A stretch of DNA of 64,000 bases from Procambarus clarkii (taxonomy: Eukaryota; Arthropoda; Malacostraca; Decapoda; Cambaridae). The stretch spans positions 28,065,586 to 28,129,585 of the forward strand of contig NC_091195.1 in assembly GCF_040958095.1 (NCBI RefSeq), in the 5' to 3' direction. A program made the position numbers and the translations under genes. The notes below the pieces were generated by a model. It worked only from the letters and a program-made list of their open reading frames with translations, was not told where the DNA came from and ran no database searches. Shown here piece after piece: positions 1-39,527 of the stretch (within the stretch, counting starts at the first letter, position 1; the number at the start of each line of letters is the position of its first letter).

Positions 1-2637
1 GCCCCAGGTTCGTAAGTGCTTGCATGAATCTGGCCCCAGGTTCGTAAGTGCTTGCGTAAGTGCTTGCATGAATCTGGCCCCAGGTTCGTAAGTGCTTGCA
101 TGAATCTGGCCCCAGGTTCGTAAGTGCTTGCGTAAGTGCTTGCATGAATCTGGCCCCCAGGTTCGTAAGTGCTTGCGTAAGTGCTTGCATGAATCTGGCC
201 CCAGGTTCGTAAGTGCTTGCATGAATCTGGCCCCCAGGTTCGTAAGTGCTTGCGTAAGTGCTTGCATGAATCTGGCCCCAGGTTCGTAAGTGCTTGCATG
301 AATCTGGCCCCAGGTTCGTAAGTGCTTGCGTAAGTGCTTGCATGAATCTGGCCCCCAGGTTCGTAAGTGCTTGCGTAAGTGCTTGCATGAATCTGGCCCC
401 AGGTTCGTAAGTGCTTGCATGAATCTGGCCCCCAGGTTCGTAAGTGCTTGCGTAAGTGCTTGCATGAATCTGGCCCCAGGTTCGTAAGTGCTTGCGTAAG
501 TGCTTGCATGAATCTGGCCCCCAGGTTCGTAAGTGCTTGCATGAATCTGGCCCCAGGTTCGTAAGTGCTTGCGTAAGTGCTTGCATGAATCTGGCCCCCA
601 GGTTCGTAAGTGCTTGCGTAAGTGCTTGCATGAATCTGGCCCCAGGTTCGTAAGTGCTTGCGTAAGTGCTTGCATGAATCTGGCCCCAGGTTCGTAAGTG
701 CTTGCATGAATCTGGCCCCAGGTTCGTAAGTGCTTGCGTAAGTGCTTGCATGAATCTGGCCCCAGGTTCGTAAGTGCTTGCGTAAGTGCTTGCATGAATC
801 TGGCCCCAGGTTCGTAAGTGCTTGCATGAATCTGGCCCCAGGTTCGTAAGTGCTTGCGTAAGTGCTTGCATGAATCTGGCCCCAGGTTCGTAAGTGCTTG
901 CATGAATCTGGCCCCAGGTTCGTAAGTGCTTGCGTAAGTGCTTGCATGAATCTGGCCCCAGGTTCGTAAGTGCTTGCGTAAGTGCTTGCATGAATCTGGC
1001 CCCAGGTTCGTAAGTGCTTGCATGAATCTGGCCCCAGGTTCGTAAGTGCTTGCGTAAGTGCTTGCATGAATCTGGCCCCAGGTTCGTAAGTGCTTGCATG
1101 AATCTGGCCCCAGGTTCGTAAGTGCTTGCGTAAGTGCTTGCATGAATCTGGCCCCCAGGTTCGTAAGTGCTTGCGTAAGTGCTTGCATGAATCTGGCCCC
1201 AGGTTCGTAAGTGCTTGCATGAATCTGGCCCCCAGGTTCGTAAGTGCTTGCGTAAGTGCTTGCATGAATCTGGCCCCAGGTTCGTAAGTGCTTGCATGAA
1301 TCTGGCCCCAGGTTCGTAAGTGCTTGCGTAAGTGCTTGCATGAATCTGGCCCCCAGGTTCGTAAGTGCTTGCGTAAGTGCTTGCATGAATCTGGCCCCAG
1401 GTTCGTAAGTGCTTGCATGAATCTGGCCCCCAGGTTCGTAAGTGCTTGCGTAAGTGCTTGCATGAATCTGGCCCCAGGTTCGTAAGTGCTTGCGTAAGTG
1501 CTTGCATGAATCTGGCCCCCAGGTTCGTAAGTGCTTGCATGAATCTGGCCCCCAGGTTCGTAAGTGCTTGCATGAATCTGGCCCCCAGGTTCGTAAGTGC
1601 TTGCATGAATCTGGCCCCCAGGTTCGTAAGTGCTTGCATGAATCTGGCCCCCAGGTTCGTAAGTGCTTGCATGAATCTGGCCCCCAGGTTCGTAAGTGCT
1701 TGCGTAAGTGCTTGCATGAATCTGGCCCCAGGTTCGTAAGTGCTTGCATGAATCTGGCCCCCAGGTTCGTAAGTGCTTGCATGAATCTGGCCCCAGGTTC
1801 GTAAGTGCTTGCATGAATCTGGCCCCCAGGTTCGTAAGTGCTTGCGTAAGTGCTTGCATGAATCTGGCCCCAGGTTCGTAAGTGCTTGCATGAATCTGGC
1901 CCCAGGTTCGTAAGTGCTTGCATGAATCTGGCCCCAGGTTCGTAAGTGCTTGCATGAATCTGGCCCCAGGTTCGTAAGTGCTTGCATGAATCTGGCCCCA
2001 GGTTCGTAAGTGCTTGCATGAATCTGGCCCCCAGGTTCGTAAGTGCTTGCGTAAGTGCTTGCATGAATCTGGCCCCAGGTTCGTAAGTGCTTGCATGAAT
2101 CTGGCCCCCAGGTTCGTAAGTGCTTGCATGAATCTGGCCCCCAGGTTCGTAAGTGCTTGCGTAAGTGCTTGCATGAATCTGGCCCCAGGTTCGTAAGTGC
2201 TTGCATGAATCTGGCCCCAGGTTCGTAAGTGCTTGCATGAATCTGGCCCCCAGGTTCGTAAGTGCTTGCGTAAGTGCTTGCATGAATCTGGCCCCAGGTT
2301 CGTAAGAGCTTGCATGAATCTGGCCCCCAGGTTCGTAAGTGCTTGCATGAATCTGGCCCCAGGTTCGTAAGTGCTTGCGTAAGTGCTTGCATGAATCTGG
2401 CCCCCAGGTTCGTAAGAGCTTGCATGAATCTGGCCCCCAGGTTCGTAAGTGCTTGCATGAATCTGGCCCCAGGTTCGTAAGTGCTTGCGTAAGTGCTTGC
2501 ATGAATCTGGCCCCAGGTTCGTAAGTGCTTGCGTAAGTGCTTGCATGAATCTGGCCCCAGGTTCGTAAGTGCTTGCGTAAGAGCTTGCATGAATCTGGCC
2601 CCCAGGTTCGTAAGTGCTTGCATGAATCTGGCCCCAG
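1..2637. repeat. 33/45-bp minisatellite array (left edge open)
   Basis: The array starts before the window and runs to about 2637. The basic unit is about 33 bp (TTCGTAAGTGCTTGCATGAA followed by TCTGGCCCCAGG, with C4 or C5). A longer unit carries an extra 12 bp (CGTAAGTGCTTG), giving about 45 bp. Short and long units are interspersed. A few units near 2307-2585 carry GAGCTTG instead of GTGCTTG, so the right edge is more diverged. Open frames through it are repeat translations, not genes. The unit equals the terminal inverted repeat of the MITE at 6029-6289. The array lies just downstream of the GNPNAT1 exon, probably in the next GNPNAT1 intron. Confidence 0.97.
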
Positions 2638-2716
2638 GTGAGTGTACAAATCTGTGTGTTAACCAGAGACTTGTTATTACACAGAGAGACTTAAGAGAGC
2701 GTGAGATGTGACTCAC

Positions 2717-2882
2717 CTCTGTCATAGTCGGCCTTACAGAGGGGTCGAACCCTGAGACCGTCCCCGGGGGTGGCGGAGGTGACTCCGTGCTTCATGTGCG
2801 TCACCTGCGACCAGTCTAGCCGGGCTAGGAGACCCGGGTCGTACAGGGGCGCCTCCTCTTCATCCTCTCTATCCACATTAGG
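2717..2882 (-). CDS. GNPNAT1: Glucosamine-6-phosphate N-acetyltransferase, internal exon (partial gene)
   Basis: This is one coding exon of the GNAT-family enzyme that acetylates glucosamine-6-phosphate with acetyl-CoA in the cytosolic UDP-GlcNAc pathway. On the minus strand it follows an acceptor (TTCCTTTGCAG) and ends at a GTGAGT donor. It encodes 55 codons plus one base (phase 0 in, phase 1 out). The peptide contains YDPGLLARLDWSQ and GDGLRVRPLCKADYDRG. These line up with the N-terminal part of human GNPNAT1 (FDPSLLKEVDWSQ; GEGLVLRPLCTADLNRG). An acidic run (DREDEEE) precedes them. No in-frame ATG lies at the front, so the start codon is in an exon at higher coordinates that I could not identify. 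The acetyl-CoA-binding GNAT core would lie left of the window. Identification is from remembered family sequence. Confidence 0.92.
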
Positions 2883-3369
2883 CTGCAAAGGAAGACAAAC
2901 ATTAGAATTGTGGACACTACAGAAGGGCTATTAGTCCTATCTTGAGATGATTTCGGGGCTTAGCGTCCCCGCGGCCCGGTCCTCGACTAGGCCTCCTTGT
3001 TACACATCCCTAGGAAGCAGCACGTAGCAGCTGTTTAACTCCCAGGTACCTATTTATTGCTAGGTGAACAGGGGCATTAAGGTGAAAGAAACTCTACCCA
3101 TTTGTTTCCGCTGGGGATCGAACCCGGAACATTAGGACTACGAATCTCGAGCGATGTCCACTCAGCCGTCAGGCTCGCTATGAGGCAGCTCCTAATTAGT
3201 TCCGTCAACACGCCTGTGTCTGACCAACGCTTGAAACAACCCGTCTAGTCTACCAAGTTACCTATTGTATTCAAGGGGAATCTAATAATTTAGTTGACAC
3301 TATAGTGTGGTGAAGGTTCTAGTGAAACTAACTACAATGATAATACAATCCCCTTGTTAAATGGTACAA
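2883..3369. other. Upstream GNPNAT1 intron or 5' sequence, no gene seen
   Basis: Apart from the SINE at 2937-3182, this stretch is unremarkable AT-rich sequence. It should be intronic to GNPNAT1, because the exon at 2717-2882 opens with a splice acceptor. I found no convincing 5' exon with an ATG. Confidence 0.4.
2937..3182 (-). mobile_element. tRNA-derived SINE, body family 1, head C
   Basis: The body holds the shared block around CCCGCGGCCCGGTCCTCGAC, read on + as the reverse complement, and a tail of TTATCTTGAGATGATTTC type. The tRNA-like head at the right end has a B-box-like GGATCGAACCCGG (minus: GGTTCGATCC) and an A-box-like GGCTGAGTGG. The anticodon-loop position reads CGT. Other copies of this head lie at 7559, 30972 and 39528. 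Confidence 0.85.
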
Positions 3370-3552
3370 GGCTTGGGCTGGACGGTAGAGCGACGGTCTC
3401 GCTTCATGCAGGTCGGAGAGTTCAATCCCCGACCGTTCAAGTGGTTGGGCACCATTCCTTTCCCCCGTCCCATCCCCAAATCCTTATCCTGACCCCTTCC
3501 CAGTGCTATATAGTCATAATAACTTGGCGCTTTCCCCTGATAATCTTCCCTC
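3370..3552 (+). mobile_element. tRNA-derived SINE, separate family
   Basis: A tRNA-like head (GGACGGTAGAGCGACGG, then GTTCAATCCCCGACC as B box) is followed by a pyrimidine-rich body (GTGGTTGGGCACCATTCC, CAGTGCTATATAGTCATAA). A diverged minus-strand copy lies at 31757-31895, so it is a dispersed family. Confidence 0.7.
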
Positions 3553-3854
3553 CCGTTACTCCCCCGTATGTGCACGCAGTGTGTGGCAATTAACCACAGC
3601 CACTACGAAACCTCTACATCTTTCCACACTCATGGCGGCATTGTTTACATTTAGTCGTCAATTTACGCGGGTGCAAACCTCACACTCTGAGCTTATTATT
3701 GTCATAAATCAACCCGTCCTCGACTCAAGTCCATTACATCCAGCGGTCGACCCCACAGACGCATTCATAAATTTTAACATGCTGTTCATTCAAAACGGGA
3801 ATTTTCTCTTGTATAAATTAATATTATATAATATTAGCATATTGTGCATAAATA

Positions 3855-4160
3855 GGCATAGGATAGGTTATGTGTTTAGGTTCTGTTGGCGATTATTTGT
3901 ATTTGTAGTACGTGGGTGAAGCATTTATAGCGTTGTGGTTCGAACACCAGTCGTCAGTGAAGCACTTGTTCCGGAAGTGTTCGAACGTCAGCAGTTGTGA
4001 GTCGTGTGTAAACCGCTTTTCATTCATAAACAGGGGGTTTGGCGGGTGCATGGAATCACTTTTGGATCTTTGTTTGGAGGACGGGCTGTATAAACAACCT
4101 CTTTGGCGCTTCCCAACTCTAAACTGTTTATTCCGAGTCCGAGGTCCTTACCTAAATTGA
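3855..4160. repeat. Left arm of an inverted-repeat element
   Basis: About 110 bp here (from about 3870 to 3985) recurs as an almost exact reverse complement at 5905-6018. Both contain GGTTCTGTTGGCGATTATTT and GTCGTCAGTGAAGCACTTG. The part at 3985-4100 recurs, also inverted and more diverged, at 4330-4465. The arms bracket LINE and SINE debris, so this looks like a foldback or TIR transposon interrupted by later insertions. Confidence 0.65.
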
Positions 4161-4329
4161 CCTGAGAGCCACGGTCTCTAGTGGCCTCGACAAGGACAGG
4201 AAGCCGGTGGCTTGTCGAAGCTCGCCCACTTCCTCTATTTGCCTTGATCTTTTCAATGTATATTTTAAAGTGAAGTAATGTCTTGGCATTTACAGCTTCG
4301 AGGAAAAAATTGTGAAGGGCGGGTGGTGG

Positions 4330-4465
4330 GGCTTCAGACTATCAATGTAATTAAGCCCGTCCTCCAAAGACCATTCCATCCACCCGCCAAACCCCCAGCT
4401 GTTTATGAATGAAAAACGGTTTACACACGACTCAACTGGTTTCGTTCGAACACTTCCAAATGCCT
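4330..4465. repeat. Inner inverted copy of the same element
   Basis: This is the reverse complement of about 3985-4100, sharing the GAGTCGTGTGTAAACCG and GGGGGTTTGGCGGGTG blocks with scattered differences. It abuts the LINE fragment at 4466. Confidence 0.6.
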
Positions 4466-5510
4466 CTGAACACCTCAAACCAATCTTATTTGCTGATGAC
4501 ACAACTTTCATTTTCTCCAGTCCTGACCCGCTTGCTCTAAATGCCACAGTAAATACTGAACTAAATAAAGTCCATCTTTGGCTAACTGCTAACAAACTCA
4601 CCCTTAACACTGACAAAACTTTCTATATTTTGTTTGGTAATAAATCCTCAAATGAAATTAATCTAACAATATATAAATCAATAGTAAAGTAGATGGTAAG
4701 CTCCATGGTGTCCTCATCGACCACAAGCGGAATTTCCAGGGACACATTCTAAATATATCAAAAAAAGTTTCAAAAACTGTTGTCATTCTTTCTAAGATCA
4801 GATATTATGTACCACGCCCTGCCCTGGTGACTATTACTCCCTCATCTATCCTTATCTCAACTACGGTATTTGTGCTTGGGGCTCTACTACCCAAAATCAT
4901 TTACGTCCTCTAATTACTCAACACAAAGCTGCTATTAGAACTATATCCAACTCTGGCCCCAGACATCACCCGGTACCCCTACTCAAATCTCTGAATATGT
5001 TAGACATTAAGTCACTGTTCATCCTCTCTTGTGTACTCTATATATTTAAAACTGAACTGTAATGCCAATCCTGACCTTAAAAGTTTCCTAGAAGGTTGTA
5101 ACAGAACCCATGAGCACCACGCCAGAAACAAATACCTATTTGATATTCCAAGAGTACGACTTAACCAAACTAGAAATGCTCTACAAATCAAGGGACCCAG
5201 AATGTGGAATGACCTTCCCAACCATGTCAAAGACTGTACCTCTCTCAACCAGTTTAAGAGTAAAACTAAACACTACCTAATTAACTCCCTGTAACCTACC
5301 TCACCCCTATATTGTCAACCCATGTCTTACAATTTAAAAAAAATAAAATGCTGTTTGTTGACCAACTTGTATATTGGCAATTTTCTACCATGTTTCCCCC
5401 TTTTTTATCTATTATTATTTTTTTTCATTCAACACAATTTATACTTTAAGCTCAATTACTATTAAGTTTTTGTCTAAGTGTTTCCCCCCCCCTCACCTTG
5501 CCCGAAACGC
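4466..5510 (+). pseudogene. LINE family 2, RT C-terminal half and 3' UTR (broken)
   Basis: The translation shows LFADDTTFIFS with the FADD reverse-transcriptase catalytic box, then LTLNTDKTFYILFG. After frame breaks comes a C-terminal stretch with RGPRMWNDLPNHVKDCTS (5031-5294). A 3' UTR follows with the CCCGAAACGCTGTGCGTACTAG tail. It is a non-LTR retrotransposon fragment, truncated at the 5' side and frame-shifted. Related copies lie at 50765-53830 (-), 54850-56110 (+) and 57835-58290 (+). Confidence 0.85.
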
Positions 5511-5520
5511 TGTGCGTACT

Positions 5521-5802
5521 AGTTTTTTTTTTTTTATTTTTTTTTTTTGAGATATATACAAGAGTTGTTACATTGTTGTAGAGCCACTAGTACGCGTAGC
5601 GTTTCGGGCAGGTCCCTGGAATACGATCCCCGCCGCGAAGAATCGTTGTTACAACCAAGTACACATTTTACTGTTGCGTTAAACAGAGGCTACAGTTAAG
5701 GAATTGCGCCCAGTAAATCCTCCCCGGCCAGGATACGAACCCATGACATAGCGCTCGCGGAACGCCAGGCGAGTGTCTTACCACTACACCACGGAGACTG
5801 CA
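5521..5802 (-). mobile_element. tRNA-derived SINE, family D (LINE-2 tailed)
   Basis: On the minus strand a tRNA-like head (TCCGTGGTGTAGTGGTAAG, B box GGGTTCGTATCC) is followed by a short body. The 3' tail reads GCCCGAAACGCTACGCGTAC and ends in poly(A). It is nearly identical to the copy at 58470-58762. The tail matches LINE family 2. Confidence 0.85.
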
Positions 5803-6028
5803 AATAGTGACTTTAGGTATTGTATGTACTACCTCTATCTTTAAATCTAACAATGTTTGTACTGTAACTCTGCAACTATGTATGTACTGTTCCTAATTAT
5901 TATTACTTCCGGAACAAGTGCTTCACTGACGACTGGTGTTCGAACCACAACGCTGTAAATGCTTCACTCACGTACTACAAATACAAATAATCGCCAACAG
6001 AACCTAAACACCTGACCTAGGACTCCTT

Positions 6029-6289
6029 GGGGCCAGATTCACGAAGTAGTTACGCAAGCAGTTACGAACCTTGTATATCTTTTCTCAATTTTTAGCGGCT
6101 TTGTTTACAATTATTAAACAGTTAATGAGCTCCGAAGCACCAGGAGGCTGTTTATAACACTAACAACAGTTGATTGGCAAGTTTTCATGCTTGTAAACTG
6201 TTTAATAAATGTAACCAAAGCCGTCAAAGATTGAGGAAAGATGTACAGGTTCGTAAGTGCTTGTGTAACTGCTTGGTGAATCTGGCCCC
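6029..6289. mobile_element. MITE copy 1 with about 40-bp terminal inverted repeats
   Basis: It starts GGGGCCAGATTCACGAAG and ends with the inverse, GTGAATCTGGCCCC. The TIRs continue through the GTTACGCAAG and GTTACGAACC type motifs. The core includes GAGCTCCGAAGCACCAGGAG. No transposase is encoded, so it is a non-autonomous DNA transposon. Further copies are at 6631 and 39033. Confidence 0.85.
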
Positions 6290-6467
6290 AGGTTCGTAAG
6301 TGCTTGCGTAACTGCTTGGTGAATCTGGCCCCAGGTTCGTAAGTGCTTGCGTAACTGCTTGGTGAATCTGGCCCTAGGTTCGTAAGTGCTTGCGTAACTG
6401 CTTGGTGAATCTGGCCCCAGGTTCGCAAGTGCTTGCGTAACTGTTTGGTGAATCTGGCCCCAGGTTC
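6290..6467. repeat. Tandem copies of the MITE terminal repeat
   Basis: About four extra copies of the 45-bp terminal repeat (GTTCGTAAGTGCTTGCGTAA plus CTGCTTGGTGAATCTGGCCCCAG) follow the MITE end directly. This is the same unit, with CTGCTTGGTG in place of GTGCTTGCATG, as the 2.6-kb array at 1-2637. Confidence 0.88.
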
Positions 6468-6630
6468 AACCTTGACGACAGGCGGACGTCTGGCCACCTC
6501 CTCCACCTGGGAGCCGTCTGATCACGTTCTGTTTTCGGGTTTTGGCTTTGCTACTGCCGTTTGGTATCCCTATTTAACGGCCCTGCTTGGCCGAGAGGTG
6601 CCGGGGGTTGGCGGGTCTTGGTGGGCTGCA

Positions 6631-6952
6631 GGGGCCAGATTCACGAAAGCAGTTACGCAAGCACTTACGAACCTGGGGCCAGATTCACGAAGCAGTTACG
6701 CAAGCACTTACGAACGTGTACATCTTTCCTCAATCTGTGACGGCTTTGGTTACATTTATTAAACAGTTGACAAGCATGAAAACTTGCCAATCAACTGTTG
6801 TTATTGTTATAAACAGCCTCCTGGTGCTTCGGAGCTCATTAACTGTTTAATAATTGTAAACAAAGCCGCCAAAGACTGAGAATAGACGTACAGGTTCGTA
6901 AGTGCTTGCGTAAGTGCTTTCGTGAATCTGGCCCCCAGGTTCGTAAGTGCTT
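6631..6952. mobile_element. MITE copy 2, core inverted, TIRs duplicated
   Basis: The left end has two tandem TIR units (6631-6717). The core (CTCCTGGTGCTTCGGAGCTC) runs opposite to copy 1. The right end has one full and one partial extra TIR unit. It is therefore an intermediate between a single MITE and an array. Confidence 0.82.
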
Positions 6953-7270
6953 CTTGAAATTATCTTGAGTCGATTTCGGGGCTTTTTAGTGTCCCCGCAA
7001 GATAATGTAAGAACTGCCTTTGGGAATATGAACAAGTCATTCCGAATCTTTTATGTTCCTGACACCAGACCAATCCTGGAGTTTGCGGTACCTGCTTGGA
7101 GCCCCAACCTCGCTAAACGAAACTGGGGAAAGTTCAGAGGTATGCCACCAGACTGGGTCCCAGAGCCAAGAGATATGAGCTACGAGGAAAGTGATTGAAC
7201 CTCTTATAGCCGAAATAGAACAACAGAGGAGACATAATTACCACCTACAAAATACTTGGGGGACAGACAG
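6953..7270 (+). pseudogene. SINE body scrap and LINE RT C-terminal fragment
   Basis: A short SINE-body piece (TTATCTTGAGTCGATTTCGG) is joined to a plus-strand LINE fragment. Its translation has RPILEFAVPAWSPNLAK, the usual non-LTR RT C-terminal region, followed by frame-shifted remains. It is 5'- and 3'-truncated. Confidence 0.7.
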
Positions 7271-7306
7271 TCCAGGCAAGAACAATTCAGCAGGGTTAGT
7301 ACACGA

Positions 7307-7375
7307 ACAATGGGACATGAACAATGGGACATGAACAATGGGACATGAACAATGGGACATGAACAATGGGACATG
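7307..7375. repeat. 14-bp minisatellite, five copies
   Basis: ACATGAACAATGGG is repeated about five times in tandem with almost no divergence. Confidence 0.95.
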
Positions 7376-7428
7376 GATGAAAACTATGTAAATGGGCCGT
7401 AGAAACAATGGAATTTTGCTTTCGGTGT

Positions 7429-7502
7429 TACCTTGAGGTTACCTTGAGGTGCTTCCGGGGCTTAGTGTCCCCGCGGCCCGGTCGTCGACCAGGCCTCCTG
7501 AC
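7429..7502 (-). mobile_element. SINE 3' tail fragment
   Basis: A truncated SINE body-family-1 tail (TTACCTTGAGGTTACCTTGA, then the GTCCCCGCGGCCCGG block). Confidence 0.8.
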
Positions 7503-7558
7503 TGGTGTCAGAATAAGCAATAAATAATTGGAATTCCCAAGGAAGTGAAGTGGTGAAG

Positions 7559-7827
7559 GTTATCTTGAGGTTATCTCGAAGTTATCTCGAGATGATTTCG
7601 GGGCTTAGCGTCCCCGCGGCCCGGTCCTCGACCAGGTCTCCTTTTTGTTACACATCCCCAGGAAGCAGCCCGTAGCAGCTGTCTTCCCAGGTACCTATTT
7701 ACTGCTAGGTGAACAGGCGCATCAAGGTGAAAGAAACTGCCCATTTATTTCCGCCTCCACTGGGAATCGAACCCAGAGCCTCAGAACTACGAATCCCGAG
7801 CGCTGTCCACTCAGCCGTCAGGCCCCT
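7559..7827 (-). mobile_element. SINE body family 1, head C
   Basis: A full-length copy with three tail units (TTATCTTGAGG, TTATCTCGAAG, TTATCTCGAGATG), the shared body, and the tRNA-like head with GGAATCGAACCCAGAG and CTCAGCCGTCAGGC at the right end. Confidence 0.88.
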
Positions 7828-7844
7828 GGCAGGCAGACACCATA

Positions 7845-8035
7845 AACGAAGTACCGTTGGATTCGTTTTCGACTTGCAATCGGGAATTCCGGGTTCGAAT
7901 CCCAGATGGGACAGAAATGATTGGGCCCGTTTCCTATCACCTAATGCACCTGTTCACCTAGTAGTAAGTAGGTACCCAGGAGATAGTCAGCGTGTTGTGG
8001 GGTCGTATCCTGGGCAGGGTCAGTAATTCCTCCCT
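7845..8035 (+). mobile_element. Older tRNA-derived SINE, diverged
   Basis: A B-box-like CGGGTTCGAATCCC is followed by a CCTGTTCACCTAGTAGTAAG body of the same general plan (TTACCTAGCAGTAAATAGG in family 1). It is more diverged, and the 5' head is incomplete. Confidence 0.55.
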
Positions 8036-8100
8036 TGGGGGTGGGCTTGATATAGGCCTAAGATACATATAAACGCTGGCTGCCTGTCCCCAAGAGTGTG

Positions 8101-8467
8101 GTGTCAGCTGGTCGACTGACACCAGCTGGTGCCTCTGTGGCTGGCCAGCGCCCTGCTCTACACACCACCTGAGCCACAGTACACCCTCCAGTACTCACCA
8201 GGAACACGTCAGGAGCGCCCATAGTGTCAACAGGAGTCAGCTGGTGGAGTGTCAACAAAAGTCAGCTGGTGGAGTGTCAGCTGGTCGACTGACACCAGCT
8301 GTTCCGGCCATGCCTGCACTACACACCCCCTATGCCACAGTACACCTCCAGTACTCACCAGAAACACGTCTGGAGCGCCCATGGTGTCAATAAGAGTCAG
8401 CTGGTGGAGTGTCAACAAAAGTCAGCTGATGTCGTGGCGGCGTCAGCTGGTCGACTGACACCAGCTG
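8101..8467. repeat. About 170-bp tandem repeat rich in CAGCTG, upstream of CRLS1
   Basis: About 2.2 copies of a 165-175-bp unit. Each opens with the dyad GTGTCAG-CTGGTCGA-CTGACAC and ACCAGCTG (8101-8128, 8274-8301, 8442-8467). Additional GTCAGCTGGTGGAGTGTCAA blocks lie between. CAGCTG is the E-box core. The cluster sits 0.75-1.1 kb upstream of the CRLS1 start codon; a regulatory role is only possible. Confidence 0.75.
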
Positions 8468-8639
8468 ATCCCGCCATGGCTGGCCAGACCTTACACACCG
8501 TTGCCACGTAGTCTTATACACCCAGCTGTATTGGCACACTACACACTCCCTCACTGCTCGCTAGGCACACTTTACATTTTCCTTACTATCTCCTCACACT
8601 GCCCAGCTGCCTCATACCTCGCCTCACACTTGCCTCACA

Positions 8640-8955
8640 CCTCATTAATGCCTCATACGGCACGAGCTGGCAACTCTGCCAGCGACCATCAGATCCCGTT
8701 ATTCTAATATTTCCGCTTAAGACGTCTTTAATGAGGAAGTAAAGACCAGTAGAGCGACCAGACGGGTTTTTAGTATGTATAATAGAGCTGTATGAGGTGT
8801 GAGGCAGGTGCTGAGGCAGCCTCATGCCTTATATATGAGGTACTACCTCACCCCTTATATCTTAAGGCACAGAATCAGCTTCATACCTCATATATAAGGC
8901 ACAGAAGCAGCTTCACACCTCATATATGAGGCATAGAAGCAGCCTCACACTTCAT
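8640..8955. repeat. Short palindromic repeats (CCTCATATATGAGG)
   Basis: Three to four copies of a roughly 40-bp unit with CATATATGAGGCA and AGAAGCAGC(T/C)TCA(C/T)ACCTC. Each contains a self-complementary CCTCATATATGAGG or near form. This is the region just upstream of the AT-rich CRLS1 5' flank. Confidence 0.6.
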
Positions 8956-9211
8956 AATAAAAAATATACCTGAAACTACACTTGTGAGATCAAATTAGAA
9001 TTCCTCTCCATAATAAATCAATTACGCTAAAATATTTTAACCTCCCGGTAAAATTTATCGAATATAATCAGCTTCCTAAACCAAATCTAATAACTACTTA
9101 ACTCGCAAATAATTAATATGCATAAATTATATTAAAATAAATATGCCAAATGGATGTTAATGTGGTTAAAATAAAAAAGGATTTAGGCCTTTGTTTATTC
9201 CGGATGGGGTG
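8956..9211 (+). promoter_or_regulatory. AT-rich CRLS1 5' flank
   Basis: About 250 bp of AT-rich sequence precedes the CRLS1 ATG and turns GC-rich at about 9205. The promoter and 5' UTR should lie here or further upstream. I see no motif strong enough to place a transcription start. Confidence 0.35.
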
Positions 9212-38713
<29,502 letters not shown>

Positions 38714-39032
38714 GTGTGTTAGTAGTGAATACTGATGCTACAACACTGTGTTCATCGCTCTATTCATCATAATTGTATACATATTTTCATATTTACATCA
38801 CGTTATATGTGGTTTGTAAACATACTGTATTTTTGTTAGTCAAAACTATAAAAAACATCATATACCATGTTTAATATACATGTTTCTTTACACCTTTGGC
38901 TGCAGCAGCATCTGGAATATATTATTCCCACCGAGATTAGAGATGTATATAAAAAATGTTATATTTCTAGTAAGAAAAAGTGCTGTTCTCTTCTTGTATA
39001 CATGTGCAATTTTCATCTCCCACCGAGAGACC
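38714..39032 (+). other. CRLS1: CRLS1 3' UTR region
   Basis: AT-rich sequence after the stop, without repeats. No perfect AATAAA is seen before the MITE at 39033. A TATAAA variant is near 38847, and the first AATAAA (39208-39213) lies inside that MITE. Confidence 0.5.
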
Positions 39033-39294
39033 GGGGCCAGATTCACGAAGCAGTTACGCAAGCACTTACAAACCTGTACATCTTTTCTCAATTTTTGGCG
39101 GCTTTGTTTACAAATATTAAAACAGTTAATGAGCTCCGAAGCACCAGGAGGCTGTTTATAACAATAACAACAGTTGATTGGGAAGTTTTCATACTTGTAA
39201 ACTCTGTAATAAATGTAACCAAAGCCATCAAAGATTAATGAAAGATGTACACGTTTGTAAGTACACTTGCGTAACTGCTTTATGAGTCTAGCCC
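39033..39294. mobile_element. MITE copy 3 downstream of CRLS1
   Basis: Single-unit TIRs: GGGGCCAGATTCACGAAGCA at the left and a worn inverse (TATGAGTCTAGCCC) at the right. The core contains GAGCTCCGAAGCACCAGGAG. This is the cleanest non-amplified copy. Confidence 0.88.
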
Positions 39295-39527
39295 ATGAAG
39301 CTTTATAAAGCAATGCAAGCAATAGTCTCGTATGACACTGTTCCAGGGAAAGCCAACACCACATACATGAAGTCAAAGAGAGAGAGAGAGAGGCCTCTGT
39401 AGAGCCGGGTGTCCCTGGACATGCACCAGACTAATGAACAAGCTGGGTGGCTAGCTGGGCCTCGGGTTACCTGGGTTGCCATCTGATAGCGAGCTAGTGT
39501 TACTATTTGGTGATTTTGCCATCTTCT

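Noticed and set aside
1..2637. CRISPR-like array
   Set aside because: Units are directly tandem with no unique spacers, and the context is eukaryotic.
1413..2711. Open frames of 60-108 codons through the minisatellite
   Set aside because: They are translations of the 33/45-bp repeat, open in several frames at once, with no conserved protein.
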